64,000 nt of DNA from Gottschalkiaceae bacterium SANA (GCA_036323355.1 AP028876.1:620001-684000); one strand, 5' to 3'; numbered from the stretch's first letter, positions 35,415 to 45,172 are shown. Numbers and translations: made by a program. The notes: generated by a model from the sequence alone, not told the origin.

Positions 35415-36176
35415 ATGAAAGAAAAGAATCTACCATTATGGACAGGAATCAACGGAGCAGGAATGGTGGTTTGGTGGGTTGCCTTTGCGAGCCTATGGAC
35501 GGGTCGATTTGGAGAATCCCTGATGGCTCTTTATGGTCGTGTTGAAACCTATGTAACGCCAACTGAACTGACTTTTATGGTGTGGCCTCTTGTGATTATA
35601 ACCATGGCGATTTCCTTTGTAGTCATTCATCAAAAGGGTCAGGCAAAGTTTGCAGGTAGCCTAGGGGTTCCATATTTGACTGGGCAAGGCTTTGCTGTTG
35701 GCTGGGCTTATGCGACGGGGACAGGTCGATTGGGTTGGGCTGCTGTTTTTATTAGTTTTTCTGTATTGTTCTTTAGTATTGCCTATCATCGTTTGTACGA
35801 AAGCCAAGCGCCGCTTCGTATGACCTTTGGCTTGAGTATCGCCTTAGCGTGGTTCAGTGCTAGCACAGTTCTGGCTTGGGCGGTTTATCTGCGGGAAGCG
35901 GCTTGGGATCCTTTTATTTTTGAGCCCATGCAATACGCATTAATTGTAATTACAGCTGCATTGTTTATTTCATCCGTGCTGATTTTTCAAAAACGAGACT
36001 GGGTTTTTTCCTTGGTTGTTGTTTGGGGCATGGAAGGAATTTCAGAAGTGACGACGGATCTTGGGTATCGGATTCTCATTGTTATGTCCATGACTTTATT
36101 GATTGCATTTATTCTTACGCTTTTCACTTGGCGGGCGCGGGGGCACAGTCGTACCTCGGACAGTTATTTGAATTAA
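35415..36176 (+). CDS. Tryptophan-rich multi-pass membrane protein of unknown function
   Basis: The 253-residue protein has about seven membrane helices and many tryptophans (WTGINGAGMVVWWVAFASLW, VWPLVI, ALAWFSASTVLAWAVYL). A faint likeness to TspO/MBR-type proteins (Trp-rich, PTELTFMVWPLVI) is possible, but it is longer and I would not name it so. AAAGGCGG precedes the ATG with a rather long gap. It lies alone between the tRNA terminator and a tiny membrane-protein gene. No ligand or catalytic motif is evident. Confidence 0.8.
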   Translation: MKEKNLPLWTGINGAGMVVWWVAFASLWTGRFGESLMALYGRVETYVTPTELTFMVWPLVIITMAISFVVIHQKGQAKFAGSLGVPYLTGQGFAVGWAYATGTGRLGWAAVFISFSVLFFSIAYHRLYESQAPLRMTFGLSIALAWFSASTVLAWAVYLREAAWDPFIFEPMQYALIVITAALFISSVLIFQKRDWVFSLVVVWGMEGISEVTTDLGYRILIVMSMTLLIAFILTLFTWRARGHSRTSDSYLN

Positions 36177-36268
36177 TACAAATCCGTGAAAAGATTATGA
36201 CAAAAAATTAACGGACGAGTCGACTCAATGATCTCTATACCGGGTATTATTATATTGAGGTGATAAAC

Positions 36269-36388
36269 ATGATGAAAATTTTAATTCCACTTGCGATTGC
36301 CGGTACTCTTGCTTTGATTTGGGCGAATCCCATCAGCATTGAAGAAAAAAACTATGAGACGCTAATTCATGATATATTGCAACGTTAA
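36269..36388 (+). CDS. Small 39-residue membrane protein
   Basis: A short reading frame starting MMKILIPLAIAGTLALIW has one hydrophobic segment (about 3-18). A polar, charged tail (ISIEEKNYETLIHDILQR) follows. GAGGTGAT lies 4-7 bases before the paired ATG codons, and a strong terminator follows the stop at once, which argues that it is a real gene. I do not recognise it. It may be an exported or membrane-tethered peptide; the sequence could also be read as a signal anchor. Confidence 0.65.
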   Translation: MMKILIPLAIAGTLALIWANPISIEEKNYETLIHDILQR

Positions 36389-36394
36389 ATGACT

Positions 36395-36421
36395 TCCCCC
36401 GCTTTGCGGGGGATTTTTTTT
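36395..36421 (+). terminator. Intrinsic terminator after the small membrane protein
   Basis: TCCCCCGC / GCGGGGGA form an 8-bp stem with loop TTT, followed by eight T. Confidence 0.92.
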
Positions 36422-36422
36422 C

Positions 36423-36452
36423 TTGACAAAGCGAAAGAGAGATGCGTATAAT
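36423..36452 (+). promoter_or_regulatory. Promoter of the GntR regulator gene
   Basis: Perfect TTGACA (36423-36428) and perfect TATAAT (36447-36452) are spaced 18 bp. It is the strongest-looking promoter in the window, with an operator directly downstream. Confidence 0.8.
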
Positions 36453-36461
36453 AAAGCTAGA

Positions 36462-36477
36462 ACTGGTAATGACCACA
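36462..36477. promoter_or_regulatory. NagR/DasR-like operator 1
   Basis: ACTGGTAATGACCACA contains the inverted repeat TGGT-N4-ACCA, as in NagR/DasR sites (consensus TGGTCTAGACCA). It starts about 10 bp after the -10, a position where repression and autoregulation are expected. Confidence 0.65.
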
Positions 36478-36499
36478 TGACCGGAAGAGGTGAAAGGCA

Positions 36500-37231
36500 A
36501 TGATGGATCCAAAAAGTCGAATTCCACTATACTATCAATTACTTGATGTTTTGCTGGAAAAGATTCGATCCGGTGAATTGAAAACAGACGACAAACTGCC
36601 GTCTGAGCGTGAGTTATGCGACCTATATGAGATCAGTCGATCCACAGTTCGCCAGACCATGTTGGAAATGGAGCGAGAAGGCTATATCTATAAAAAGCAT
36701 GGCAAGGGGACTTTTGTTGCTGCACCCTATTTAAAGCAGGATTTAAGTGGATTTTATTCTTTCACCGATGAAATGAAGAAACTTGGCAAGGTGCCCAGTT
36801 CTCATGTATTGGAATTTGCTGTGATCGAAGCTGACATAGAAACAGCCTCACGGATGGGGTTAGCGGAAGGAGAACGCGTAATCAAGTTCAAGCGTCTTCG
36901 TTTGGCGGACGACGAACCCATGATGTACGAAAAGAGTTACATTCCGTATAAACGCTTTGCTGGAGTAACAGGAGAACAATTGGAAAAAAGGCCCATGTAT
37001 GATATTCTTCGAGAAGACTATCAGGTGAGATTCACGGATGCAGAAGAGGTTTTTAAGCCGGTTCTACCGAAAGTGCATGAAGCGAAATATTTACATATCA
37101 AAGGGTATACACCATGTATGCTGATTGAGAGGATTACACGAGAAGGTCAAGCGGTTGTAGAATATACCGTTGGCATCGCTCGGGGAGATAAATTTGAATA
37201 TCGTGTGGTGCTTAAGACGAGTGGTGTCTAG
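36500..37231 (+). CDS. GntR/HutC family transcriptional regulator
   Basis: The 243-residue protein has an N-terminal winged helix (about 5-72: IPLYYQLLDVLLEKIRSGEL, LPSERELCDLYEISRSTVRQTMLEMEREG, KKHGKGTFVA) and a UTRA ligand domain (about 85-240). It is the NagR/AgaR/DasR type, which senses amino sugar phosphates and represses uptake and breakdown genes. Paired ATG codons at 36500 and 36503 follow GAAGAGGTGAAAGG. Matching operators precede this gene and agaS, so it probably controls itself and the PTS operon; the ligand may be galactosamine- or glucosamine-6-phosphate. Confidence 0.92.
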   Translation: MMDPKSRIPLYYQLLDVLLEKIRSGELKTDDKLPSERELCDLYEISRSTVRQTMLEMEREGYIYKKHGKGTFVAAPYLKQDLSGFYSFTDEMKKLGKVPSSHVLEFAVIEADIETASRMGLAEGERVIKFKRLRLADDEPMMYEKSYIPYKRFAGVTGEQLEKRPMYDILREDYQVRFTDAEEVFKPVLPKVHEAKYLHIKGYTPCMLIERITREGQAVVEYTVGIARGDKFEYRVVLKTSGV

Positions 37232-37251
37232 GCACCAAGCTTTTTACCACA

Positions 37252-37267
37252 ACTGGTAAGAACCACA
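37252..37267. promoter_or_regulatory. NagR/DasR-like operator 2
   Basis: ACTGGTAAGAACCACA upstream of agaS matches operator 1 at 14 of 16 positions. It forms a second palindrome with TTACCA just to the left (37244-37259). Confidence 0.65.
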
Positions 37268-37298
37268 GGTCCACATGATGAACGAATAGGAGGAAATT

Positions 37299-38468
37299 AT
37301 GATTTTAGGCGTTGAGGCTTCCGAATGGGAAGCAAAAGGGGCATTGATCACAGCGAAAGAGATTGATCAGCAGCCAAGACTTTGGGGGGAGACCTACGAA
37401 ATATTTTTGAAAGAGGGACAAGCTCTTCAGAATTTTTTACTTCCCTTGTTTGAAAAGCAAGAGTTGCGAATTATTTTAACTGGAGCCGGCTCATCGGCAT
37501 TTGTAGGAGATATGGCGGTACCTTATATGAGGAAACATCTTCCTTATCGGGTAGAAGCCATTGCCACAACAGATATTGTTGCAAATCCAGCCAACTACTT
37601 AAAGCGAGAGGTGCCAACATTGTTGATCTCTTGTGCACGATCCGGGAACTCGCCGGAAAGTATTGCAGCAGTGGATCTGGCTGATCAATGTGTGGATGAA
37701 ATTTATCACGTATTCTTTACTTGCAACGAAGAAGGAAAACTTCATCTTCGAGCGAAGGGAAATGCAAATATTTTCAGCTTGTTGATGCCGAAAGATTCCA
37801 ATGATCAAGGCTTTGCCATGACGGGATCGTTGACAAGCATGACCTTATCGAGTCTGCTGTTTTGTCATCTTGATGACCTGCATGATATGAAAAAAACGAT
37901 AGAAATTATTCGGGAAAGAGCAGAAGGTTACAAGGAAAGCTTGATCCCTTTAGTGAAGGAATTGGTAAAGGCTCATTTTGCCCGTTACGTATATTTGGGA
38001 TCATCGAGTTTGAGTGGAATGGCTCGAGAATCCGCTTTGAAAACCTTGGAATTGTGTGCCGGAGATTCGACAACGCATTACGACTCAGTTTTGGGATTTC
38101 GACACGGCCCCAAGTCTGTGGTCAATGAAGAGACCTTGACCATTCTATATGTTGCCAATGATCCATACACCTACGCCTATGACTTGGATTTATTGAAAGA
38201 ATTTGCAGCAGATAAAAAGGGACATGTACTAGCGATTACTGATGGACTGGATGCACAAGTATCAAAACTGGCTGATTTTCATTATGCAGTGAATGAAAAT
38301 GCAATGGAGACCATCGATGATACGTTTTTGAGTTTTCCTTATATCATAACCGCACAATTAATTGCTTTTTATAATTCCTTGGCTCTTGGAATGACACCGG
38401 ACAATCCATCACCGACTGGATTTGTGAATCGTGTTGTACAAGGTGTCCATATTTACCCTTATAAATAG
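37299..38468 (+). CDS. agaS: AgaS-like SIS-domain sugar isomerase/deaminase
   Basis: AgaS converts galactosamine-6-phosphate to tagatose-6-phosphate and ammonia. The 389-residue protein has two SIS domains: LTGAGSSAFVGDMAVPYM with SCARSGNSPESIAAVDLA in the first, and LGSSSLSGMARESALKTLE with HYDSVLGFRHGPKSVVNEET in the second. These are the marks of the AgaS/AgaI group rather than GlmS. AGGAGGAAATT precedes the ATG. It begins the operon with PTS, aldolase and kinase genes, which fits the galactosamine/tagatose pathway. No N-acetyl sugar deacetylase is in the window. Confidence 0.93.
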   Translation: MILGVEASEWEAKGALITAKEIDQQPRLWGETYEIFLKEGQALQNFLLPLFEKQELRIILTGAGSSAFVGDMAVPYMRKHLPYRVEAIATTDIVANPANYLKREVPTLLISCARSGNSPESIAAVDLADQCVDEIYHVFFTCNEEGKLHLRAKGNANIFSLLMPKDSNDQGFAMTGSLTSMTLSSLLFCHLDDLHDMKKTIEIIRERAEGYKESLIPLVKELVKAHFARYVYLGSSSLSGMARESALKTLELCAGDSTTHYDSVLGFRHGPKSVVNEETLTILYVANDPYTYAYDLDLLKEFAADKKGHVLAITDGLDAQVSKLADFHYAVNENAMETIDDTFLSFPYIITAQLIAFYNSLALGMTPDNPSPTGFVNRVVQGVHIYPYK

Positions 38469-38474
38469 TTCTCT

Positions 38475-38504
38475 CCGGAAGGTTATCCTTCCGGGGGCAA
38501 CCCC
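38475..38504 (+). other. Intercistronic hairpins between agaS and PTS IIB
   Basis: CCGGAAGG (38475-38482) pairs with CCTTCCGG (38487-38494), and GGGG-CAA-CCCC follows. There is no T-run; this may set mRNA processing or stability. Confidence 0.55.
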
Positions 38505-38526
38505 ATCCAAATCAGAGGAGGAAAAA

Positions 38527-39000
38527 ATGCCAAATATATGTTTAACACGAATTGATAATCGTTTATTGCATGGCCAAGTTGCCGTAACATGGTCTCATCA
38601 TGTTGAGGCAAACCTTATCCTAATTTGCAACGATGAAGTTTCAAAGGATAAGATCCAACAATCATTGATGGATATGGCATGCCCGCCATCCATGCAGACT
38701 CGTTACTTCAGTATTGAAAAAACCATTCAGGTGATTCATAAAGCATCTCCGAAGCAAAAGATTGCCTTGATTGTACGTAACCCGCAAGATGTATGGAAAT
38801 TGGTAGAGGGTGGCGTTCCAATTGATTCTGTCAATATTGGAAATATGCACTTTTCAGAAGGTAAAGAACAGGTAACGACCACCGTATCGTTGAATGACAG
38901 CGATCGTGATGCATTTAAGAAGCTAGTGGATCGTGGTGTGAAATGTACGATCCAACGAGTCCCGTCTGAAAAAGCGGTAGAGATTCAAAAGTATCTATAG
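38527..39000 (+). CDS. PTS mannose/fructose/sorbose family transporter subunit IIB
   Basis: IIB receives phosphate from IIA and passes it to the incoming sugar. The 157-residue protein begins MPNICLTRIDNRLLHGQVAVTW, with the phosphorylated His15. It continues with the family segments IGNMHFSEGKEQV and TIQRVPSEKAVEI. The true start is the ATG at 38527 after GAGGAGG; the frame is open further upstream into agaS. It is the first of four PTS genes in the order IIB, IIC, IID, IIA. The specificity is probably galactosamine or N-acetylgalactosamine, judged by the neighbours. Confidence 0.95.
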   Translation: MPNICLTRIDNRLLHGQVAVTWSHHVEANLILICNDEVSKDKIQQSLMDMACPPSMQTRYFSIEKTIQVIHKASPKQKIALIVRNPQDVWKLVEGGVPIDSVNIGNMHFSEGKEQVTTTVSLNDSDRDAFKKLVDRGVKCTIQRVPSEKAVEIQKYL

Positions 39001-39052
39001 CAACAGCGCTTGAGGAGGCGTTTAGTAATACAAAAATGAGGAGGAATTTCAC

Positions 39053-39823
39053 ATGTTTACACAAGCACTTTTAATTGCTCTGTGGGCTGGAATTTGCGGC
39101 ATCGATATGTTCGATGGTTTGACGCATATTCACCGTCCACTGGTATCTGGTCTTGTCGTTGGCGCGATTCTGGGAAATGTTGAAACAGGATTAATCGCCG
39201 GTGCAACCCTGGAATTGGTTTGGATGGGTATGGTGCCATTGGCTGGCGCGCAACCACCTAACGTAGTAATCGGAGGGATCATCGGTACTGCTTTCGCTAT
39301 TCTTGCGAATTTGGAACCGACAGTTGCAGTTGGAATCGCGGTGCCATTTGCGATTGCGATGCAGGGTTTAATTACGCTATTATTCACGGTATTCTCTCCA
39401 GTTATGCACAAGGCTGATCAATTTGCCAAGGCAGCAAATACGAAAGGCATTGATCGTATTAATTATCTTGGTATGACGGTATTATTTTTCATGTACTTTA
39501 TCGTGGCATTCTTGCCAATATACTTTGGTGCTGAAAACGCAACCGAAGTGGTTCAATCTCTTCCAGCAACATTGATTGCGGGCCTATCTATCGCAGGGGG
39601 CATGATGCCTGCCGTTGGTTTTGCCATGCTTTTGAAAATCATGTTGAAAAAAGACTACGTTGCTTTCTTGATCATTGGCTTTATTCTAGTGGCTTATATT
39701 GGTCTTGATATCTTGGCAGTTGCTTTATTGGCTGGCGCGTTTGCAGCATATGACTTCTTCAACACAAAGCGGATTGAAGCTTCTGTAGAATCCAATGGAG
39801 GAGGTATGAGTGATGGGATTTAA
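39053..39823 (+). CDS. PTS mannose-family transporter subunit IIC
   Basis: The 256-residue membrane subunit forms part of the sugar channel. Family marks are QALLIALWAGICGIDMF, THIHRPLVSGLVVGAILGN, TGLIAGATLELVWMGMVPLAGAQPPNVVIG and AIPFAIA-like VAVGIAVPFAIAMQG. It has about eight hydrophobic segments. GAGGAGGAATTTCAC precedes the ATG. The gene overlaps IID by 11 bases, as is usual for IIC-IID pairs that assemble together. Confidence 0.95.
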   Translation: MFTQALLIALWAGICGIDMFDGLTHIHRPLVSGLVVGAILGNVETGLIAGATLELVWMGMVPLAGAQPPNVVIGGIIGTAFAILANLEPTVAVGIAVPFAIAMQGLITLLFTVFSPVMHKADQFAKAANTKGIDRINYLGMTVLFFMYFIVAFLPIYFGAENATEVVQSLPATLIAGLSIAGGMMPAVGFAMLLKIMLKKDYVAFLIIGFILVAYIGLDILAVALLAGAFAAYDFFNTKRIEASVESNGGGMSDGI

Positions 39824-40619
39824 GGACTCAAGTGTAAATAAAGTGATTACAAAAAAAGATTTAAGCAAAATGGCATGGAGATCGCTCTTTCTACAAGCAT
39901 CTTTCAACTACGAGAGAATGCAAGCTGCGGGGTGGTTGTACTCATTGATGCCAGGCTTGAAAAAAATCCATACAAATGATGATGATCTTTCTGATGCTAT
40001 GCAAGATCATATGGAGTTCTTTAATACACATCCATTCCTGGTGACCTTCATTATGGGAATTATCATCGCAATGGAAGAAAATAAAGAATCTCGTGAAACC
40101 ATTCGTGGTATCAAGGTTGCAACCATGGGACCGTTGGGCGGAATTGGCGATGCCTTGTTCTGGTTGACTCTGCTTCCAATTTCTGCGGGAATCGGCGCTT
40201 CTATGGCCATGCAAGGTTCAGCGGCAGGTCCAATCTTCTTCTTGGTCGTCTTTAATGTGGTTCATTTCTTGCTACGATTTGGTTTGATGTATTTTTCTTA
40301 TAATCAAGGGGTAAAAGCGATTCCATTATTAAAGGAAAATACGCAACGTATTTCTCACGCAGCTTCTATTATCGGAGTTTCTGTAGTGGGTGCCTTGATT
40401 GCATCGTATATTCGATTGAACCTAGCTGTTGTGATTACAGCTGGTCAAGCGACAGTTAATTTGCAATCTGATGTGATTGATATGGTTATGCCGAAATTAT
40501 TGCCATTACTGTATACCCTGTTAATGTACCGATTGGTGAAAAAAGGTTGGTCTCCAACCAAGTTGATCGTATTGACTTTGGGCATTGGTGTTCTAGGACA
40601 TTATATTGGCTTAGTGTAA
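39813..40619 (+). CDS. PTS mannose-family transporter subunit IID
   Basis: IID pairs with IIC in the membrane. The 268-residue protein has the conserved ITKKDLSKMAWRSLFLQASFNYERMQAAGWLYSLMP start region, given here as parts: FNYERMQ and GWLYSLMP. EFFNTHPFLVTFIMGI, GIKVATMGPLGGIGDALFW and a C-terminal helix-rich part follow. I take the ATG at 39813, behind GGAGGAGGT; a GTG at 39810 is adjacent. A hairpin with a T-run after the stop may lower expression of the downstream IIA, aldolase and kinase genes. Confidence 0.95.
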   Translation: MGFKDSSVNKVITKKDLSKMAWRSLFLQASFNYERMQAAGWLYSLMPGLKKIHTNDDDLSDAMQDHMEFFNTHPFLVTFIMGIIIAMEENKESRETIRGIKVATMGPLGGIGDALFWLTLLPISAGIGASMAMQGSAAGPIFFLVVFNVVHFLLRFGLMYFSYNQGVKAIPLLKENTQRISHAASIIGVSVVGALIASYIRLNLAVVITAGQATVNLQSDVIDMVMPKLLPLLYTLLMYRLVKKGWSPTKLIVLTLGIGVLGHYIGLV

Positions 40620-40631
40620 AGGATACGGGGG

Positions 40632-40660
40632 GAGGACGTTCAAACGTTTTCCTCTTTTTT
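40632..40660 (+). terminator. Attenuator-like hairpin between IID and IIA
   Basis: GAGGACG (from 40632) pairs with CG...TCCTC (up to 40654) with a small T bulge, and six T follow. Partial read-through is expected, because the rest of the operon has no clear promoter. Confidence 0.5.
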
Positions 40661-40708
40661 ATTCAAATGAAAACGTAATTGAGAACAAAAAAGCCAGGAG
40701 GAGATTGT

Positions 40709-41996
<1,288 letters not shown>

Positions 41997-42004
41997 GAGG
42001 AAAA

Positions 42005-42937
42005 ATGATTCTTACTATCACAGCAAATCCAGCGATTGACGCACGGTATTTTTTAAATCAGTTTGAAGTGAATCAAGTGGTGCGTTGCGAAACCTATAAT
42101 AAAACTGCGGGCGGCAAGGGTTTGAATGTAGCCCGGGTTGTTGATCGACTAGGCGAAGAAGTGACCTGTGGGGGATTTGTTGGTGGCAGAAACGGTGATT
42201 TTATCCGAGAAACGATTCAAGTCGCAGGCTATGAAGACCATTTTGTAACCATAGGTGAAGAAACGCGTGTTTGTTTGGGAATCTTGGGGGCTGACGGCAC
42301 CCAAACGGAGATTCTGGAGCGGGGTCCCGTGGTTACTGAGGCGGAACAAGAGCAATTTTTTAAAAGGCTTCCAAAGATGCTGGCAGGTGTTAAGGTGTTA
42401 ACGATTTCGGGCAGTCTGCCGGCAGGAGTCTATCCAAGCTTCTATGGAAAGCTGGTGGGTGCTGGGAAAGAGGCTGGAGTTACGGTGATTCTTGATACGT
42501 CTGGAGAAGCTTTTCGAAGCGGAATACAGGCTGGGCCAGACTTTATTAAACCCAATAGAGAGGAATTGTCTGCGTACTTTGGTCGAGACATTGAAAGCAA
42601 AGGACAAGCCATTGAAGCGGCAAAGGAATTGATTGAAGAGGGGGTTGGCGCGGTAGCCGTTTCCTTGGGAGGTCAAGGTGCTGTATTGGTAAGTCAGGGA
42701 TCTGTAATTGAGGTGGAAATCCCTCAGATTTCCGTTGTAAATCCAGTGGGATCGGGCGATTCCTTTGTAGCCGGATTTGCGGTTGCTCTCTCTCGGAAAA
42801 ACAGCCTGAAGAAAGCCATGCGTTTGGCATGCGCTTGCGGCACGGCCAATGCCTTGGAGGAAAAAACCGGTTGGATTGAGTTGGAAAAAGTCGAACAAAT
42901 TTCGAAAGAACTGATCGTTTCTGAGAAAAAAGCTTGA
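42005..42937 (+). CDS. PfkB family sugar phosphate kinase (tagatose-6-P kinase or 1-phosphofructokinase type)
   Basis: It is expected to phosphorylate tagatose-6-phosphate to the 1,6-bisphosphate using ATP. The 310-residue protein has the PfkB signature 1 (GGKGLNVARVVDRLG), KPNREEL, and signature 2 with the catalytic Asp (VNPVGSGDSFVAGFAVAL). LacC and FruK are hard to separate by motif; the neighbours favour LacC/AgaZ-like function. The ATG at 42005 follows AGGAGGAAAA only 8 bases after the aldolase stop. Confidence 0.9.
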   Translation: MILTITANPAIDARYFLNQFEVNQVVRCETYNKTAGGKGLNVARVVDRLGEEVTCGGFVGGRNGDFIRETIQVAGYEDHFVTIGEETRVCLGILGADGTQTEILERGPVVTEAEQEQFFKRLPKMLAGVKVLTISGSLPAGVYPSFYGKLVGAGKEAGVTVILDTSGEAFRSGIQAGPDFIKPNREELSAYFGRDIESKGQAIEAAKELIEEGVGAVAVSLGGQGAVLVSQGSVIEVEIPQISVVNPVGSGDSFVAGFAVALSRKNSLKKAMRLACACGTANALEEKTGWIELEKVEQISKELIVSEKKA

Positions 42938-42983
42938 TTCTTGAAGAGATACTGGATACGCTTTCGATAAAGGAGTGATGAGG

Positions 42984-43712
42984 TTGAATGGTTTATCATT
43001 GAAAGAAACGTTGAAAAAACTCCCAAAACGACCAATTCCCAAGGTTGTTATCTTTGATCGAGACGGGGTTTTATATGATACTATGCAGTGTCATCATGAT
43101 TCCTGGGCCGCAATCTATTTGAAGCATTATCAGGTGACCTTGAATCCTGATGAAATTTTTTTAGAAGAGGGTCGTCCGAATGATGAGACAATTGATCGCG
43201 TATCTGAAAAGTATGGGATTCCTATTCCACCGCAAGCAGAAAAAGAAGAGATGGTTGTAGAGAAAGAAGCAATCTTTACTACCTACGATACTGATCATCT
43301 TTTTTCAGATACGATTCTTATGTTGGATACTGTAATTGCGACAGGGCAGGTACCCATGATCGCCACAGGCGGATACTATGAAGGAATTAAGGAAAAGTTG
43401 CTAAATGAGTTGGAAGGTCGCATAGATCTTGCCCATATGGTGACGCGTGTGGATTATAAAAAAGGCAAACCGAATCCAGAACCATATCTTCGTGCCATGG
43501 AGATTGCAGGGGTAGAAGCAAAGGAGGCAGTTGTTGTTGAGAATGCACCCTTGGGTGTGCGCTCTGCAGTTGAAGCGGGTGCCTTGGTCTTTGCCATTAA
43601 CACCGGAGTTTTGTCGGACCAGATTCTTTATGATGAGGGTGCGGTGTGGGTTTTTGATTCTCATCAAGAATTAATTGAAGCTTGGAGCTTGATTATGGCA
43701 CAATGGAAATAA
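42984..43712 (+). CDS. HAD superfamily phosphatase or phosphosugar mutase-like protein
   Basis: The 242-residue protein has HAD motif 1 (VIFDRDGVLYDT, with the nucleophile and acid Asp pair), motif 2 (MIATGGYY), motif 3 lysine (YKKGKPNPEPYLRAMEIAG) and motif 4 (VVENAPLGVRSA). It also has a helical cap of about 80 residues. It may remove or shift phosphate on a sugar by-product of this operon. The start is uncertain: TTG at 42984 has the best spacing from AAAGGAG, while GTG at 42975 and ATG at 42978 lie too close. The first 20 residues are poorly conserved for the family. Confidence 0.88.
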   Translation: MNGLSLKETLKKLPKRPIPKVVIFDRDGVLYDTMQCHHDSWAAIYLKHYQVTLNPDEIFLEEGRPNDETIDRVSEKYGIPIPPQAEKEEMVVEKEAIFTTYDTDHLFSDTILMLDTVIATGQVPMIATGGYYEGIKEKLLNELEGRIDLAHMVTRVDYKKGKPNPEPYLRAMEIAGVEAKEAVVVENAPLGVRSAVEAGALVFAINTGVLSDQILYDEGAVWVFDSHQELIEAWSLIMAQWK

Positions 43713-43719
43713 AAACCAG

Positions 43720-43749
43720 AAATCACCCTGTTTACCAGGGTGATTTTTT
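43720..43749 (+). terminator. Intrinsic terminator ending the amino sugar PTS operon
   Basis: AAATCACCCTG (43720-43730) and CAGGGTGATTT (43736-43746) pair, followed by a T-run. Confidence 0.9.
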
Positions 43750-43767
43750 CTATGTATGGGGTATTTA

Positions 43768-43776
43768 TGTTATGAT
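43768..43776 (+). promoter_or_regulatory. Extended -10 promoter of degV gene 1
   Basis: TGTTATGAT is an extended -10 element 38 bp before the start codon; no good -35 is seen. Confidence 0.4.
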
Positions 43777-43814
43777 AGAGATGGACTTATACACAGAAAG
43801 AGGGAGGTAAGCAG

Positions 43815-44654
43815 ATGCACTATAAGATCGTTGGAGACAGCAGTTGCGATATTACCAAGGAAATGGAAAATGAGATGAACATTGAATTGGCACCCTTGAC
43901 ATTTACCTTGAATGGCGAAGAGTTTGTGGATGATGAAAGCTTGGATTTAGATGGTTATCTAAAAAAGATAGATGAGAGCGATGAGGTGCCAAAGAGCGCT
44001 TGCCCGTCAATTCATACCTATTTGGAAAAATTTGAAGGCCCACATGACTGGTTGTTTGGCGTGACCCTGTCATCAGAATTGAGTGGTAGTTACAATAGTG
44101 CAGTGAATGCGATGCACATGTTTTTAGAAAAGTTTCCAGAAAAGAAAGCGCATATATTCAATTCGAAGGCCGCGGCCAGCAAGGAAGTACTAATTGCATT
44201 GAAAATTGACGAACTGGCGAAAATTGGCAAGAAGTTTGAGCAGATTGTAGAAGAAGTGGAACAATATATCGAGCAAACGAAAACCTTATTTGTCTTGGAC
44301 AAGGTTGATACCTTAGAGAAAAATGGTCGTTTATCGAAGATGAAAGCAACGATCATTCGCGTATTGAATTTGAAATTGATTTTAACGACAGACAAGGACG
44401 GCGCCATTATTTCTGCAACCCAGGCACGTGGCAGCAAAAAGGCGTTGAAAAAACTGGTGGATGAAATGCCGAAATTTGGAACAATTTCAAAAGAAAATTT
44501 GGTAGCGATAGCTCATTGTAATGCGCCGGAGCGGGCACAGTATGTGAAGGAGTTAATTGAAAGCATGTATGAGTTTCGTGATGTGATTATTGTAAAAACC
44601 CGTGGCTTGAGTTCGACCTATGCCAATGAAGGCGGGGTCATTGTATCGTTTTAA
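43815..44654 (+). CDS. DegV family fatty-acid-binding protein 1
   Basis: DegV proteins bind a fatty acid and in Firmicutes can act as FakB partners of fatty acid kinase FakA. The 279-residue protein opens with YKIVGDSSCDITKEM and has ITLSSELSGSYNSA (here VTLSSELSGSYNSAVNAM) and NSKAAASKEV. VDTLEKNGRLSKMKA, the Arg-containing lipid-pocket segment, also matches. GGGAGGTAAGC precedes the ATG. No fakA is in the window. A second DegV gene lies at 54.8 kb, so the cell has at least two. Confidence 0.92.
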   Translation: MHYKIVGDSSCDITKEMENEMNIELAPLTFTLNGEEFVDDESLDLDGYLKKIDESDEVPKSACPSIHTYLEKFEGPHDWLFGVTLSSELSGSYNSAVNAMHMFLEKFPEKKAHIFNSKAAASKEVLIALKIDELAKIGKKFEQIVEEVEQYIEQTKTLFVLDKVDTLEKNGRLSKMKATIIRVLNLKLILTTDKDGAIISATQARGSKKALKKLVDEMPKFGTISKENLVAIAHCNAPERAQYVKELIESMYEFRDVIIVKTRGLSSTYANEGGVIVSF

Positions 44655-44658
44655 GTGG

Positions 44659-44684
44659 AAAGGACTGTCTATGACAGTCCTTTT
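44659..44684. terminator. Bidirectional terminator between degV gene 1 and the zinc-ribbon gene
   Basis: AAAGGACTGTC (44659-44669) and GACAGTCCTTT (44673-44683) pair, and TTTT follows on the plus strand. The minus-strand stop codon lies at its edge. Confidence 0.85.
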
Positions 44685-45021
44685 ATTTTGGCAAAAGTGG
44701 AATTCCGCAGTGCATGCAATGATGTATATTTGTTTGTTTGCCAAAACTTTTTTTGCAGTGGGGGCAAGACCAACTCAAACGAATCCATACGATATAACTG
44801 ACAAATGCAAGTGCAAAAGTCATGACTGCGAATTTATGGTCAGGATTTCGGATCCAAGCATCAACGAAGAGAAAACTGGAATGATCTTCGCCCAATAGTC
44901 GGACTCCAAAAAAGACGATAAGAAGTAGAATAATTGGAATGGACTTTAGATGCATGTTACGTTTCATGTTATGAAATTTTTTTTGTGCTTTTTCTATTTC
45001 TGATGGTGTAAAATTCATCAT
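44683..45021 (-). CDS. Small membrane protein with C-terminal zinc ribbon
   Basis: The 112-residue protein has two membrane helices (about 24-43 and 64-82). It ends in a zinc-binding ribbon, CPHCKKSFGKQTNIHHCMHCG, with four cysteines in two CxxC pairs. I do not recognise a characterised family; such proteins are often called zinc-ribbon membrane proteins. GGGAGGTGAT precedes paired ATG codons at 45021 and 45018, the second being better spaced. It is transcribed against degV gene 1 and away from nagB. Confidence 0.8.
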   Translation of the reverse strand: MMNFTPSEIEKAQKKFHNMKRNMHLKSIPIILLLIVFFGVRLLGEDHSSFLFVDAWIRNPDHKFAVMTFALAFVSYIVWIRLSWSCPHCKKSFGKQTNIHHCMHCGIPLLPK

Positions 45022-45108
45022 ATCACCTCCCGAAACAGTATAGCAAAATTCTTAAAAATCAGGTCTTAACGTTTATTTAAATCGAATCAACTATTTCCAT
45101 GCAGAGGA

Positions 45109-45137
45109 TTGACAAGAGGAAGCTAGTTCGATAAAAT
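45109..45137 (+). promoter_or_regulatory. Promoter of nagB
   Basis: Perfect TTGACA (45109-45114) and TAAAAT (45132-45137) are spaced 17 bp. Confidence 0.75.
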
Positions 45138-45151
45138 TGGTATATACATTA
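45136..45151. promoter_or_regulatory. Possible NagR/DasR-like operator 3
   Basis: ATTGGTATATACATTA resembles the operators at 36462 and 37252: TGGT-N4-AC, but the right half is ACAT in place of ACCA. It overlaps the end of the -10, a fitting place for repression. Confidence 0.4.
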
Positions 45152-45172
45152 TAACAAGAAGGAGTTAAGCAA

